Assembly: GCA_015852425.1 (NCBI GenBank)
Contig: JAAAIG010000711.1
Span: 1 to 20,276, forward strand
DNA length: 20,276 nucleotides
Origin: Gryganskiella cystojenkinii
Taxonomy: Eukaryota; Mortierellomycota; Mortierellomycetes; Mortierellales; Mortierellaceae
Direction of reading: 5' to 3'
Positions 8,859-17,513 of the stretch are shown in pieces; the first letter of the stretch is position 1; every line of letters starts with the position of its first letter. Position numbers and translations under genes: made by a program. The notes beneath the pieces are model-generated. The model saw only the letters and a list, made by a program, of their open reading frames with translations, was not told where the DNA came from and ran no database searches.

Positions 8859-11081
8859 ATGCCGTTGAAGAAAGCACATCTGCTCGCAGCCGTGATCTTC
8901 TTCATGGTCGTGCTCCTCTCTCGCCAGAACAAGTCCTATCTCTCATTAAGGAACGGCAATACTTACAAAGAGGACAATGTGAATCCGTTGCACCCTAACC
9001 CTGGCTACAAGAAGGAACAAAAACAAGAGCAACAAAAGCCTTACAGACCACCGTACGGGAGTGACCGAGACACCAACAAGCCCGCACTTAATATTCCAAA
9101 GCCCGATAATGATAGCAAACAACAACCTACCCTTGTTGCTGGACCATCAGGGACTGAATCGAGCGCAGATTGGGTCCCCAACACCTCGGACCGAGTCGAT
9201 ACCCTGATCGTGATTCCGTCGAGCTGGACTCAGATACAGAATCGGAAATGGGTACGCGAGACCCTGTTCGGGATCAAGGATAACCTCGAACCCTGTCGTT
9301 TGTCTTCCTCGTCAGCAGGAGAACGGGGCAAGATCCTCTACAAGTTTTACGTCCATGGGCAGGCCGCATGGGCAAAGACTTCAAAACATTCAGCAGAGTA
9401 CATGCAGAGCCTCGTCCGTGAACTGTATGGAGAGCTAGTCGAGTTTGAGGACCTGGTCGCGACGAATACCACGACCCCCGTGATTGCTGTCTGGGGTGAT
9501 GCTCTCGCTTGGGCTGTAAGTCGACACTTTTCTGTTTATTGATGATAGATGGATGAATGACCTTGATGAGGGAATATGGAAAGAATATTTAGTTTAATTT
9601 GAAAGGAAGAGGGAACGACGAGAGTCCCTGCAGTCGTCGTTTTCTCATTTTTAAATGTTGCTTATATTGTGTTGTTTATAGGTCGACACGTTTATCCCCA
9701 ACGAGAAAATCACAGTGGACAAGATTCTTATTTTCGACTCGACTGCGATCGTGAACTTGGCCAAGATGGAGAAGGCCGCCCAATCTATAACAGACACGAC
9801 TGCCGCAGGATGGATCCACACTTGGGGATGGAGTAAAATCACACGAGGTATTGATCCTAAGCTTCTAACCGCGACCCTAACCCGGACCACTGTCACATAC
9901 GCAGCCATGTTTCCATACATGACCCTTCAACACCTGCTCGAACACAAGAAGGAAATCCTTGAGAGATACCCAACCTTGGATCTTGTCTCTGCAGCGGCTA
10001 AAATTTACAATGTTGCCTCGGAGTCGTCTGCCACGATCAAGGTAGTGTCAGACGAAGGCGAATTCTGGAGAAGCGACATTGATGCTATCTCGGGCTCCTT
10101 GACCGTAGTCGGATCCGTGCATCAATCCGATGATTGGTTCCCAATCGCGGCCAAGATGGAGATCCAGCCTATAACCGCGCATTGCAACCAGAACCCGGAT
10201 CGGAGTAAGCGAATCGCGGTCATGACCTCGTCCTTTGTCTACGTCGACATGTGCATGGCCGAGGCCTCCTTACCTTCTGCAGAGAATAAGCGTCTGTACG
10301 CGTCCCTGCACGGATATGATTTTGTCGCGCGAGGCGCCGAATTCGCACAGGAGGAGCAGCGACAGCGTCGAATTGTCTGGGGCAAGATTGGCGGGATCCA
10401 GAAGGTCTTGCCGCATTACGAATGGCTGTTCTGGATGGACATGGATGCTGTTGTTGTGGACCTGAACAAGGATTTGAGAGAGATTATTCAGAAGGCTCAA
10501 AACCAAAGGTCGGTTCTGGGCGGTCTTCTGGCAGAGGAGGAAATCAGTCTAATTGTGGCGAAACCAACCAAGGATATTATGTTGAACGCTGGCGTAATGT
10601 TGATCAAGAACACAGATTGGTCAAAACGGTTCTTTAATGAGGTCCAGAAGCGGAAGTATTACAACAATTACTCGCCGAGTTATGAACAAGCGGCGATCTG
10701 GGAGGTGATGCGGGAACCAGAATGGTCATCAGGGGTAATTTTCTCTCTCTCTTATCATATATTTGTACTTCGATATTATTTATGATTATTATAAGAACCA
10801 AATTTTATTAGACTAACGGAAGCTTCGTACTATCAATTTGTTTTCCATGTTTGTGATAGGTGGAGATGTTTGATAAGGACGAGCACACGATGAACACGTT
10901 CCCGGATTTCTATGAACCTGGTGATTTCATTGTTCATTTGGCCCCAGCCGGTTGTCCTGCGGTCCCGATCCTCGAGACCTTGAAGAGAATCAAGAATGGA
11001 CAGAGCGTACTCGGTGTCGGTTACTCGAGCAAGAAACAAGCCGCGGTCGATAAAGCAGCCGCTGCTGCTGCTGCCAAGTAA
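8859..11081 (+). CDS. Type II membrane glycosyltransferase: GT31-like domain plus GT34 (GMA12/MNN10) domain
   Basis: Three exons (8859-9515, 9682-10734, 10860-11081) splice in phase to 643 residues. The start at 8859 (AAAATG) gives a short basic end followed by one transmembrane segment (about residues 7-21, LLAAVIFFMVVLLS), typical of a Golgi type II protein. A Pro/Gln/Lys-rich stem runs to about 105. Residues about 113-380 resemble a GT31 fold: DTLIVIPSSW with RKWVRETL, a YVHG strand, and DKILIFDSTAIVNLAKM where active GT31 enzymes have an Asp-rich DxD motif. That motif is missing here. From residue 396 a full GT34 domain follows, with RIAVMTSSF, LYASLHGYDF, WMDMDAVVVD (DxD at D472/D474), NAGVMLIKNTDW, EQAAIWEVM and YEPGDFIVHLAPAGC. 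Fungal GT34 enzymes add alpha-linked galactose or mannose from nucleotide sugars to glycans in the Golgi; the specificity here is unknown. The C-terminus ends in a run of Ala. The gene converges on the F-box gene, 164 bp apart. Confidence 0.9.
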
Positions 11082-11245
11082 TTCAGAGACTAGTTTATCC
11101 CTCTTCATTCTCATCTCTCATTTTTCATCCGTTTACCCTCCCTCCTAGAGCTATATTCTTAACCCCCCAGTAGTAATAAGACAGGGTGACAACACCACCT
11201 TTTTTGCTTCGCAAAGTCGTTAGTCGTTTATTTTATTTCTTTTTT

Positions 11246-13135
11246 TCAGTAGAGATAGGCCACGGGTTCCTCCGGTTGGATGTGATAATGAGTAACTTGA
11301 TGGTCTCCCAAAAACTTTCTTAATTCGGCACATATCACAGAGTTCGAGTGAAGAATCGCAGATAAGACGCGTAACCGGGGCCAATGTTGGACCATCCACT
11401 CGACATCATGTTTTGAGAATTTTTGAGGGTGATGGGTCCGGAACTCAAGTTTTTCGAGTCGACACAGGGTCTTCAGGGGCTCTAGTAGACAGGGCTTATG
11501 CTCTTTCTTCTTCTCCTCTTTCCGAGATCCCGTCGTCGTGGTTGTGGTAGCACTACGAATATTAGGAACGATTTCGTTCAATTGTCGTCCATTGACCGTT
11601 CGGACTCCTTCCTTTGGATGTAGTAGGACAAGCTCCCTCAGGGCTGTGAGGGTCCCGATTCGTCCCAAGAACATTTTCCTGTGCTTGATGCGTTCCTGCT
11701 TATCCTCTGCAGTGACCACAATCCGGAGGGTGAGCCGGACGAGACCGAGACAGACCCAGGGCCGAGGATCATTCAAGACATCCGTATCCCGGATGCCCGC
11801 CGCGGCAAAGATCCTGAGGTTCTTGAGTGTACATAACATGTCCTGAACGACTGCACCAGGCAATCGAACCGCGTCTTTGAGGTCAAGCGTGTGCAAGGTT
11901 GTGGGCCAAAGAGCGTGAGATTTGATCATTTGCCAAGACTGACGAGTTCCGAACATACTCTGGGCTAAGGCTAAGGATCGGAGCGGATGTGAAAAAGTGC
12001 CCTCGACAGCGGAACTTTTCGCCTGTAAGAACTCAAAGATTTGATCGATCGCGTCGTACTTGGGGTCATCACCCAGATTAGGCACCGCGTTAGACGAGCC
12101 GGAACCTATCTCCCACTGATGATCGAAATCGAGATGCACCAGCTTAGGACACGCCATCATACTTTCTTTCAGAACATTGTCCAGGCTCAGACCTGTTCTG
12201 TTCCTGACGAGACGGATCCTTGGGAACGAGAATCGCCAGAGAAATGTCTCGAGGTCTGGGCACCAAGGGAGGAGCAAGAGTTGAATGTCCAAACAAATGG
12301 CATCACCACCCATCTGGATTAATTCGAGTTTTTGGATCTTGGAGGATCCGAGTTTTTCCTTGAAGAAGGATTCCACGGTGCCGCTGCGACTGTTTTCCGG
12401 TGCGGGGAGGAAGACACTTTGGTTCAGATATAAATGTCGAAGCGTTGGAAGAGACCAGAGTGCTCTAAACCCAGACCAGCTTTCAACAGAACAGAGGCGG
12501 AGATTCTTGACTGAAAGAGACGTCAGTCGGGTACAGGAGGCTACCGCGCCCCAAAGCTGGGTCGAGGTCTTTGGTTGAGAATCAAGTCGGATGTCGATCC
12601 TTTGGAGGGCTAGATTATGTCGAGAGATCATTCGAGCGACTTCAGGTTTATAGGTCGATCCAAGGTACGTGAAATCCTTCAGGTTTAAAAAATGCATGGG
12701 TTGCTGTTGGACGAGTTTTTGTTGCTGTTCCAGCTTTGCTTCCCGGACTTTAACCTTTGACTCGGCCTTTAGGATTTGCAGTTTCCGATAGTAATAGGAA
12801 CGAACGGCTGGGTCGGTGTGTCTTTTGTCGGCAGCATTTTCGTAAAAGTTGTTGTCGAGGTGAGTGTTGGTGTTGGTTTTGGGGAGATGGAAATAATTAC
12901 AGACGAGTTTTCGAACCCGGGTCGAGTGTCGGACCAAAATTTTGGGATCGAGTGGCCTTGTATTTGTGTCAAATCTCCAGGAATTCTTGTCCGTGAGCAT
13001 AATCTCGTCCCAGACCAAGATATGAAAAGTCTGGTACCAGTCCCAGCAGACTTGAGCGCAACGTGCGTGATCGGATTGTGTCAGGTACTCGGCGATAAGA
13101 GAGCGGACCTCGGGGAGGTCCAGAGGCGACGACAT
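11246..13135 (-). CDS. F-box/LRR-type protein, copy 1
   Basis: A single-exon gene of 629 residues. The start at 13135 was preferred over the in-frame ATG at 13204 because it aligns with the start of copy 2 and places the F-box at the N-terminus. Residues about 5-45 form an F-box (LPEVRSLIAEYL, RCAQVCWDWYQTF). The rest is a series of irregular leucine-rich segments (for example LTSLSVKNLRL, LRHLYLNQSVF). A family signature follows: LPGAVVQDMLCTLKNLR near 425, TDVLNDPRPWVCL near 450, a Thr run near 526-533, and WMVQHWPRLRVL near 580. By family knowledge such proteins act as substrate receptors of SCF ubiquitin ligases; the target is unknown. The gene lies head-to-tail with copy 2, and the block at 420-510 is nearly identical between the two, so they are tandem duplicates. 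The T-rich 3' spacer contains a small TTTGC-TTC-GCAAA stem (11203-11215). Confidence 0.88.
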   Translation of the reverse strand: MSSPLDLPEVRSLIAEYLTQSDHARCAQVCWDWYQTFHILVWDEIMLTDKNSWRFDTNTRPLDPKILVRHSTRVRKLVCNYFHLPKTNTNTHLDNNFYENAADKRHTDPAVRSYYYRKLQILKAESKVKVREAKLEQQQKLVQQQPMHFLNLKDFTYLGSTYKPEVARMISRHNLALQRIDIRLDSQPKTSTQLWGAVASCTRLTSLSVKNLRLCSVESWSGFRALWSLPTLRHLYLNQSVFLPAPENSRSGTVESFFKEKLGSSKIQKLELIQMGGDAICLDIQLLLLPWCPDLETFLWRFSFPRIRLVRNRTGLSLDNVLKESMMACPKLVHLDFDHQWEIGSGSSNAVPNLGDDPKYDAIDQIFEFLQAKSSAVEGTFSHPLRSLALAQSMFGTRQSWQMIKSHALWPTTLHTLDLKDAVRLPGAVVQDMLCTLKNLRIFAAAGIRDTDVLNDPRPWVCLGLVRLTLRIVVTAEDKQERIKHRKMFLGRIGTLTALRELVLLHPKEGVRTVNGRQLNEIVPNIRSATTTTTTGSRKEEKKKEHKPCLLEPLKTLCRLEKLEFRTHHPQKFSKHDVEWMVQHWPRLRVLSAILHSNSVICAELRKFLGDHQVTHYHIQPEEPVAYLY

Positions 13136-13208
13136 CTCTTCTTTTTTTCGGAATGAGTGAGAATGAGAGAAGGAATGAGTAAATGAATGAAGGGAGTTGA
13201 GCATTATT

Positions 13209-13222
13209 GCTTCGCCTCCAAC
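13209..13222 (-). promoter_or_regulatory. Shared F-box upstream element, copy A
   Basis: GCTTCGCCTCCAAC on the plus strand (minus-strand reading GTTGGAGGCGAAGC) lies 74 nt upstream of the copy-1 start codon, in a 118-bp spacer that also holds the copy-2 3' end. The same core precedes copy 2 and the decayed copy and recurs at 20042. It is either a promoter/leader element or a sequence inherited with the duplications. Confidence 0.55.
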
Positions 13223-13253
13223 CTCTAAAAAATTTATCGATTATAAAAGATGC

Positions 13254-15176
13254 TTACTTTCTACTTAGATCAACGAAGGACACAGGTTGCTTGGGGTAAG
13301 GTCGGCGATGAGAAACATGATTGGTGCTCAAAAACTCTCGCAGCTCCTTATGGACCTCTCCATCAGAGTGCAGCCTTGCGATCAGAACCCTCAGCCGAGG
13401 CCAGTGTTGTATCATCCATTCGAGATCCTGTTTCGTAAAGCGTTGCGCAGTATCTAACCCGAATTCGATCACTTCTAGCCGGCAAAGATTCTTCATAGGG
13501 CCGAATAACAGACTGGACTTTTTTTCCGATCCTGATTTTACTCGACGATGGGGAGTAGCTGCTGTTGTTGTCGTCGTCGTCGTAGGAATAGGTATTCTTG
13601 ACGCCGAATGGATCCAATCGGTCAAGGTTCGAATACCTTTTTCCTTCGCACACAGCAGGATCAGCTCCGTCAGGGAGGTGAGGGTCCCTATGCGTTCAAA
13701 GAACATCCTTCTGTGGTCGCGCTGCTCTTGTTTCTCTGTGGCGGTGACCACGATCCCGAGCGTCAGTTTGGTAAGACTGAGACAGATCCAGGGCCTAGGA
13801 TCGCTCAAGACATCCGTATCAGTTATCCGAGCCGCGGCAAACGTCTTCAGATTCTTGAGTGTACATAACATTTCTTGAACAGCCGCACCGGGCAAATGGA
13901 CAGCATCCTGGATATTTAGATGCCTAAGTGTAACAGGCCAAACTGGGTGGCTCTTGACAAGGTTCCAGCACTGAGGTCCGAACCAGTTCTGGGGAAAAGT
14001 CAACGATTGGAAGGCGTAGTTGTCTTGAGTACCACTCCTCGCCTGTAAGAACGAGAGGACTTCATCGACCTGATTGTCTTCTTTGGGATCCTCACTGACA
14101 GCGTCTTCACCAAACCCGTCAAATTTTCCTCCAAACGCAAATGAAAGTATGATCTCGAGATGGACAAGTTTGGGACAGTTCAACAGGGATTCTTTCAAAA
14201 TCTGACCCAGGTTCGAGTTCCGCCTCTGGATATCTTGACGCATGGTAATTGGGATTTCCCACTTGAACCGCTCCAGGTCTGGACACGATTGAAGGAGCAG
14301 AAGCTGTTGATCAAATTGACTGGCTTCGCCATCAATGTCGTCCAACTCAAGTTGTTTGATTTTCGAGATACCGAGATTCTCCTTGAAAATCGATGCGACT
14401 GAGCTCATAAAGGAACCCTGCGCAGACCCAGAGTTGTTCTGTGGTCGTTGTTGTCGTAGACGGCTGCTATCTTTCATCGGGAAGAAAGCGACGGACTCGA
14501 GGCGTAGGTGTCGAAGTGATGGTTGAGACCAAAGCCTGTGAAATGCAGACCAGCTCCCAAGGGATTGCACTGTAAAGCACTCGATCAATAGGTACTCTAG
14601 CCTTGAACAGGACGTGATCGCGTCCCAGATCTTGAGCGAAGTAATATCGTCTCGTTTCTTTGAAGATAGTGTGAATCTTTGGAGGGTCTGGCAATTTCGA
14701 GTTACTAAGCGGGCGAGCTCGGATTGGCACTTGAATTTGTATTCGATCCTAAACACCAAGACCTCAAGATGAGGAAACGTCAGAGGGTGACGTTCTCGGA
14801 GTTTTTGTTGCTGTTCTTGTTTCCAGGCTTTGAATTTTGCCTTCAGAGCGGCCTTGTTCTTTTCTCGCTTGCTGTTGTCGTGGCTGTCGCTGATCTTGTG
14901 ATTGATTTTGGTATCGGGATTGGTCTTGGGGAGGAAGAAACTGTCGCAGACGAGTTTTCGAACCAGATGCGAGTGTCGGACAAGCGTCTCAGTGTCGATT
15001 TCTCTTAGGTCGTGGGCTCGGGATTTCCTGTTTGTGAGTGTGATCCCCTTCCAGACAAGGGGGCAAAAGGTCCTGTACCAGTCCCGGGAGACCTGAGCAC
15101 ATTGCGAATGATCGGACTGGGTGAGGAACTCAGCTATATAGGACAGGATCTCGGGTTGATCAAGAGCAGACTGCAT
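13254..15176 (-). CDS. F-box/LRR-type protein, copy 2
   Basis: A single-exon gene of 640 residues starting at 15176 (MQSALDQPEI). The F-box is residues about 7-45 (ILSYIAEFLTQSDH, QCAQVSRDWYRTFCPLVW). A basic Lys/Gln-rich stretch near 110-140 is shared in kind with copy 1, and leucine-rich segments follow (LRHLRLESVAFF, KQLELDDIDG). The family signature is intact: LPGAAVQEMLCTLKNLK near 425, TDVLSDPRPWICL near 452, a Thr run near 535, and WMIQHWPRLRVL near 582. It is expected to be a cytosolic or nuclear SCF substrate receptor with an unknown target. It is closely related to copy 1, to the decayed fragment at 16435-16654 (nearly the same first 30 residues) and to the partial copy at the right edge (nearly the same C-terminal block). 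There is no sign of damage in the frame. Confidence 0.88.
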   Translation of the reverse strand: MQSALDQPEILSYIAEFLTQSDHSQCAQVSRDWYRTFCPLVWKGITLTNRKSRAHDLREIDTETLVRHSHLVRKLVCDSFFLPKTNPDTKINHKISDSHDNSKREKNKAALKAKFKAWKQEQQQKLRERHPLTFPHLEVLVFRIEYKFKCQSELARLVTRNCQTLQRFTLSSKKRDDITSLKIWDAITSCSRLEYLLIECFTVQSLGSWSAFHRLWSQPSLRHLRLESVAFFPMKDSSRLRQQRPQNNSGSAQGSFMSSVASIFKENLGISKIKQLELDDIDGEASQFDQQLLLLQSCPDLERFKWEIPITMRQDIQRRNSNLGQILKESLLNCPKLVHLEIILSFAFGGKFDGFGEDAVSEDPKEDNQVDEVLSFLQARSGTQDNYAFQSLTFPQNWFGPQCWNLVKSHPVWPVTLRHLNIQDAVHLPGAAVQEMLCTLKNLKTFAAARITDTDVLSDPRPWICLSLTKLTLGIVVTATEKQEQRDHRRMFFERIGTLTSLTELILLCAKEKGIRTLTDWIHSASRIPIPTTTTTTTAATPHRRVKSGSEKKSSLLFGPMKNLCRLEVIEFGLDTAQRFTKQDLEWMIQHWPRLRVLIARLHSDGEVHKELREFLSTNHVSHRRPYPKQPVSFVDLSRK

Positions 15177-15674
15177 TTTTGTATTTGGTGTCTTTGAAAT
15201 AATGATGGAAGAAAGAGTTGGGTTCCAAGAGGTGATTTGAGTGTGGGAAGGGGAAACAGGGGAGCAAGGAAACGATCAACGAGCACAGAGCACAAGAGCA
15301 CAGTAATTTCAATTCATGCTTCGCCTCCACTCTGTGCCTGCTCAAAGGAAAAAAAGTGGGATGCAGAAATAAAGAGAGGTGCGCCGAATAAAGGATAGGT
15401 AGTGATGTCCGTTTGCACCTGGCCATTTAACACAGCGCGGATAATTTGATGCGATTGATATGTTAGGTGAATGAACTAATCAAAAAAGTGGTCATCAAAG
15501 TCGCTCATGAGCCATTGCCGTAACGTCCGCCAGCATCACAGACTGAATTCTCCTCGTTTTATTCTGTAGATGAGTATAGAGCACAAAGCCACTATTACTC
15601 GGCCTGTAAGGAGTAAAAGAGGGCTGCTGGGCGCAAATCATAAAGGACCCTCTTTCATCTCCTTGTAAAAATAT
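15177..15674. other. Spacer upstream of F-box copy 2
   Basis: This 498-bp stretch contains the copy-2 leader and promoter, including the shared element at 15318-15330, and the 3' end of the secreted-protein gene on the same strand. The part next to the gene matches the sequence upstream of the decayed copy (TTTGAAATAATGA, GGAAGAAAGAGT). I see no gene in it. Confidence 0.6.
15318..15330 (-). promoter_or_regulatory. Shared F-box upstream element, copy B
   Basis: GCTTCGCCTCCAC (plus strand) lies 142 nt upstream of the copy-2 start codon. It is followed on the plus strand by TCTGTGCCTG; a very similar string follows the variant element at 16711, showing that the flanks are duplicated too. Confidence 0.55.
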
Positions 15675-15965
15675 TCAATTGCCGAAGAGATTGACGCCAA
15701 GGACGCCACTACCGGGACCGACGGAATTGACGCCAACGAGACCAGAGCTAGCCTGGTTGTTGATGTTCGTGGATGGCTGACCTTGATCAGGATAGTAGAC
15801 ATACCCGTATGGGACAAAGTATTGGCGGCGCCTGATACTTTTTTCCTTGAGAGTGTTCTCATCTTCCGGCCCTGCTTCAGCTCTTTCAAGACGGTCCGCG
15901 ATAGGGAAAACACTTGTGATTGCTGCTAACACCAGCAATACTGCGAATGCCAGAAAATGTTTCAT
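15675..15965 (-). CDS. Small secreted protein with a Kex2-like processing site
   Basis: A 96-residue ORF starting at 15965. Residues 1-20 (MKHFLAFAVLLVLAAITSVF) are a strong signal peptide. An acidic pro-like part follows (LERAEAGPEDENTLKEKS). At residues 45-47 is Arg-Arg-Arg followed by Gln, a typical Kex2 cleavage context. The predicted product is 49 residues, beginning QYFVPYGYVYYPDQGQ (Tyr-rich, no Cys) and ending in a Gly/Val/Asn-rich tail with the near-repeat GVNSVGPG / GVNLFGN. I do not recognise a family. It could be a secreted peptide, a wall-associated protein or an effector-like product; these are inferences from layout only. Its leader carries short direct repeats, and it sits between F-box copy 2 and a decayed F-box copy. 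Confidence 0.65.
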   Translation of the reverse strand: MKHFLAFAVLLVLAAITSVFPIADRLERAEAGPEDENTLKEKSIRRRQYFVPYGYVYYPDQGQPSTNINNQASSGLVGVNSVGPGSGVLGVNLFGN

Positions 15966-15994
15966 TGTGAACGACACGGTGAAAGACTGGAGAA

Positions 15995-16037
15995 TAGAGT
16001 GGATACGCAACTAGAGTGGATAGCAACTAGAGTGGAG
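15995..16037. repeat. Three short direct repeats in the secreted-protein leader
   Basis: The core TAGAGTGGA occurs three times (15995, 16012 and 16029), the first two extending to TAGAGTGGATA, with period 17 bp. It lies about 30-70 bp upstream of the ATG at 15965. Confidence 0.8.
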
Positions 16038-16164
16038 AAAGCAAGAGAGCTAATCGTTGAGGATGGGGAGTGGTAATGTACAGATTATTTGATAAGGAGG
16101 AGACTAGAAAAGAAAAGTGATAAGAAAAGTGATACTGGGGAATGGGAAGGTTGATGCAGATGTA

Positions 16165-16180
16165 TATACTGTACAGTATA
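16165..16180. promoter_or_regulatory. Perfect 16-bp palindrome
   Basis: TATACTGTACAGTATA is identical to its reverse complement. It lies 200 bp upstream of the secreted-protein start and could be a dimeric regulator site. Chance occurrence is possible in AT-rich sequence. Confidence 0.5.
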
Positions 16181-16283
16181 GGACAGACAAATATATTATT
16201 CAGGACAACTCTAACATAAATGGACAACATGGCGGGGATAACACTGTACAATATCAAAGAATAGCATCAATGGATAGTATCAA

Positions 16284-16337
16284 GGGACAACATCAAGGCA
16301 TAAACATACAGGGACAACGTGAAGGCATAAACATCCA
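16284..16337. repeat. 27-bp tandem repeat, two units and a partial third
   Basis: Units begin GGGACAACATCAAGGCATAA (16284) and GGGACAACGTGAAGGCATAA (16311). A third start, GGGACGGACAA, is at 16338. The unit length is a multiple of three, so an ORF across it (16117-16428, plus) shows a nine-residue repeat, but that ORF has no other gene-like quality. Confidence 0.8.
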
Positions 16338-16434
16338 GGGACGGACAAACTCGAGGGGGCTAGAGAATCAAGGGACAGGAAAAGAAGACGGAGATTGCGG
16401 AAAAGAAAGAGAGGCAGGGCTATGGTAATACAGA

Positions 16435-16654
16435 AAGGGCTTGAACCAGATCTGAGTGTCGGACCCTCCGTGTCGAGTTCTCCTAGGTCCTAGGTCGGAA
16501 AATTCCTGTTTGTGAGTGAGATCTCCTCGGCAGACAAGGGGACAAAAGATCCTGTACCAGTCCCGGCAACCTGAGCACATTGCACATAATCGGACTGAGT
16601 GGGGAACTCGGCTTTATAGTATGAGATCTCGGGCTGATCAAGAGCGGACTGCAT
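16435..16654 (-). pseudogene. Decayed 5' fragment of the F-box/LRR family
   Basis: From the ATG at 16654 the reading MQSALDQPEIS...TQSD..QCAQV matches the start of copy 2. After QCAQV a missing base shifts the frame; the match continues in the next frame as RDWYRIFCPLV, then decays, with a last likeness near LVRHSHLV of copy 2 at about 16450. Only about 220 bp of a gene of about 1.9 kb remain. The upstream sequence is also homologous to that of copy 2, including a variant of the shared element (GCCTCGCCTCCAC at 16711). The fragment cannot encode a functional protein. Confidence 0.88.
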
Positions 16655-16710
16655 TTTTTAACTGTTGTCTTTGAAATAATGAAGGAAGAAAGAGTCGGGT
16701 TTCAATTGGT

Positions 16711-16723
16711 GCCTCGCCTCCAC
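16711..16723 (-). promoter_or_regulatory. Shared F-box upstream element, variant copy C
   Basis: GCCTCGCCTCCAC differs from the core by one base (T to C). It lies 57 nt upstream of the decayed F-box start at 16654, followed by CTCTTTGCCTG as in copy B. It is a relic carried along with the duplicated 5' region. Confidence 0.45.
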
Positions 16724-16955
16724 TCTTTGCCTGTCTGGCTGTTGAAACGTCTCGTCGAGATTTGTACTAACATTATTGATGGTCTTTTTCTTATTCACCA
16801 CCCCTCCCCCCCCCCAAAAAAAAAAACGCGGCACGGTCGCGTCATTTCGCAGATGCTCGTTGTCACTCAATCGGTCTCAAGTGATTCGATGAGGCGAGCA
16901 ACAGCGTATTGTTCGAAATAGTATGTCCATCATTAGCCCTCATTTCTCTAGAAAC

Positions 16956-17132
16956 ATGCACCCAAAGAGCATGACTAGAATACTCGGCGTTGTTATTCTC
17001 TTTCTTCTGGCTCTCTATCTTCTAGTGAAACTATATTCCTCTCTCTTCTACACCCACACACACTCGCTTTCAGTTTCTGCAATCTCTCCATCGCGCCTCT
17101 CGCGCTCACAACAACTACACTCTGACAAATAA
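16956..17132 (+). CDS. Hypothetical small single-pass membrane protein (doubtful)
   Basis: A 58-residue ORF from an ATG with context GAAACATG. It begins MHPKSMTRILGVVILFLLAL, a basic end followed by a strong transmembrane segment (about 9-27), then a Ser/His/Thr-rich tail. The stop overlaps an AATAAA (17128-17133). No family is recognised. The ORF could be a real short gene, the first exon of a gene continuing at 17271, or chance coding of a pyrimidine-rich stretch. A C10A11 tract lies upstream at 16806-16826. Confidence 0.3.
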   Translation: MHPKSMTRILGVVILFLLALYLLVKLYSSLFYTHTHSLSVSAISPSRLSRSQQLHSDK

Positions 17133-17270
17133 ACTCTTGTGTCCACCAAACTCCACAGATACTATGCGTTTCACGGTAGACATCAACTTGGTCATTTACT
17201 GAAGAGCGTCTGGTGATTTAAACAACTTCTGACCTTTTTTTTTTATTTTTTTTTTACCTCGCTCTTTTTC

Positions 17271-17513
17271 ATGAATTCAGACTTTGGAAAAGGCACTGCT
17301 AGGTCGCGTCTCTGTCACGACAGTCACGCGCCTGAGACAGTCCCGATACTAGACCTCGAGCTCATACAACAGAAAACACAGCCGCCACCACTGTCGTCAC
17401 CATCGCTTCCAAAAGTCGCGAAGATCACCGTCAACTCCAAGACTGGAAGGACGAGAGGCGTGATTTCTCAGGTTGACAGGAACGGCGCTTTTGAAGTGTA
17501 TCTCTGCAACTGA
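17271..17513 (+). CDS. Hypothetical ORF, possibly an exon (doubtful)
   Basis: An 80-codon ORF including KITVNSKTGRTRGVISQVDR and ending GAFEVYLCN. The sequence just before it, a CTGAC branch-like site, long T tracts and TTCATGAATTCAG, looks exactly like a 3' splice site ending at 17281. The true feature may therefore be an internal or terminal exon joined to something upstream (for example a donor GTAGAC at 17176, or the 16956 ORF). I could not find a junction that keeps a long frame. No family is recognised. Confidence 0.3.
   Translation: MNSDFGKGTARSRLCHDSHAPETVPILDLELIQQKTQPPPLSSPSLPKVAKITVNSKTGRTRGVISQVDRNGAFEVYLCN

Noticed and set aside
9715..9717. GTG as a start for the second exon of the glycosyltransferase
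   Set aside because: The preceding splice acceptor (TTTATAG at 9675-9681) joins in phase to the first exon carrying the membrane anchor, so this is internal coding sequence.
11203..11215. TTTGC-TTC-GCAAA stem between convergent genes as a terminator
   Set aside because: The stem is only five base pairs and eukaryotic termination does not rely on such hairpins. It was mentioned only as a local structure.
13565..13590. GTT/GTC trinucleotide run as a free microsatellite
   Set aside because: It lies inside the coding frame of F-box copy 2 and encodes the Thr run that copy 1 also has, so it belongs to the protein.
16117..16428. A 103-codon plus-strand ORF with a nine-residue repeat (GQHQGINIQ-like)
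   Set aside because: The repeat comes from a 27-bp tandem repeat, and the right end of the ORF abuts an antisense decayed F-box fragment. No domain or splice context supports it.
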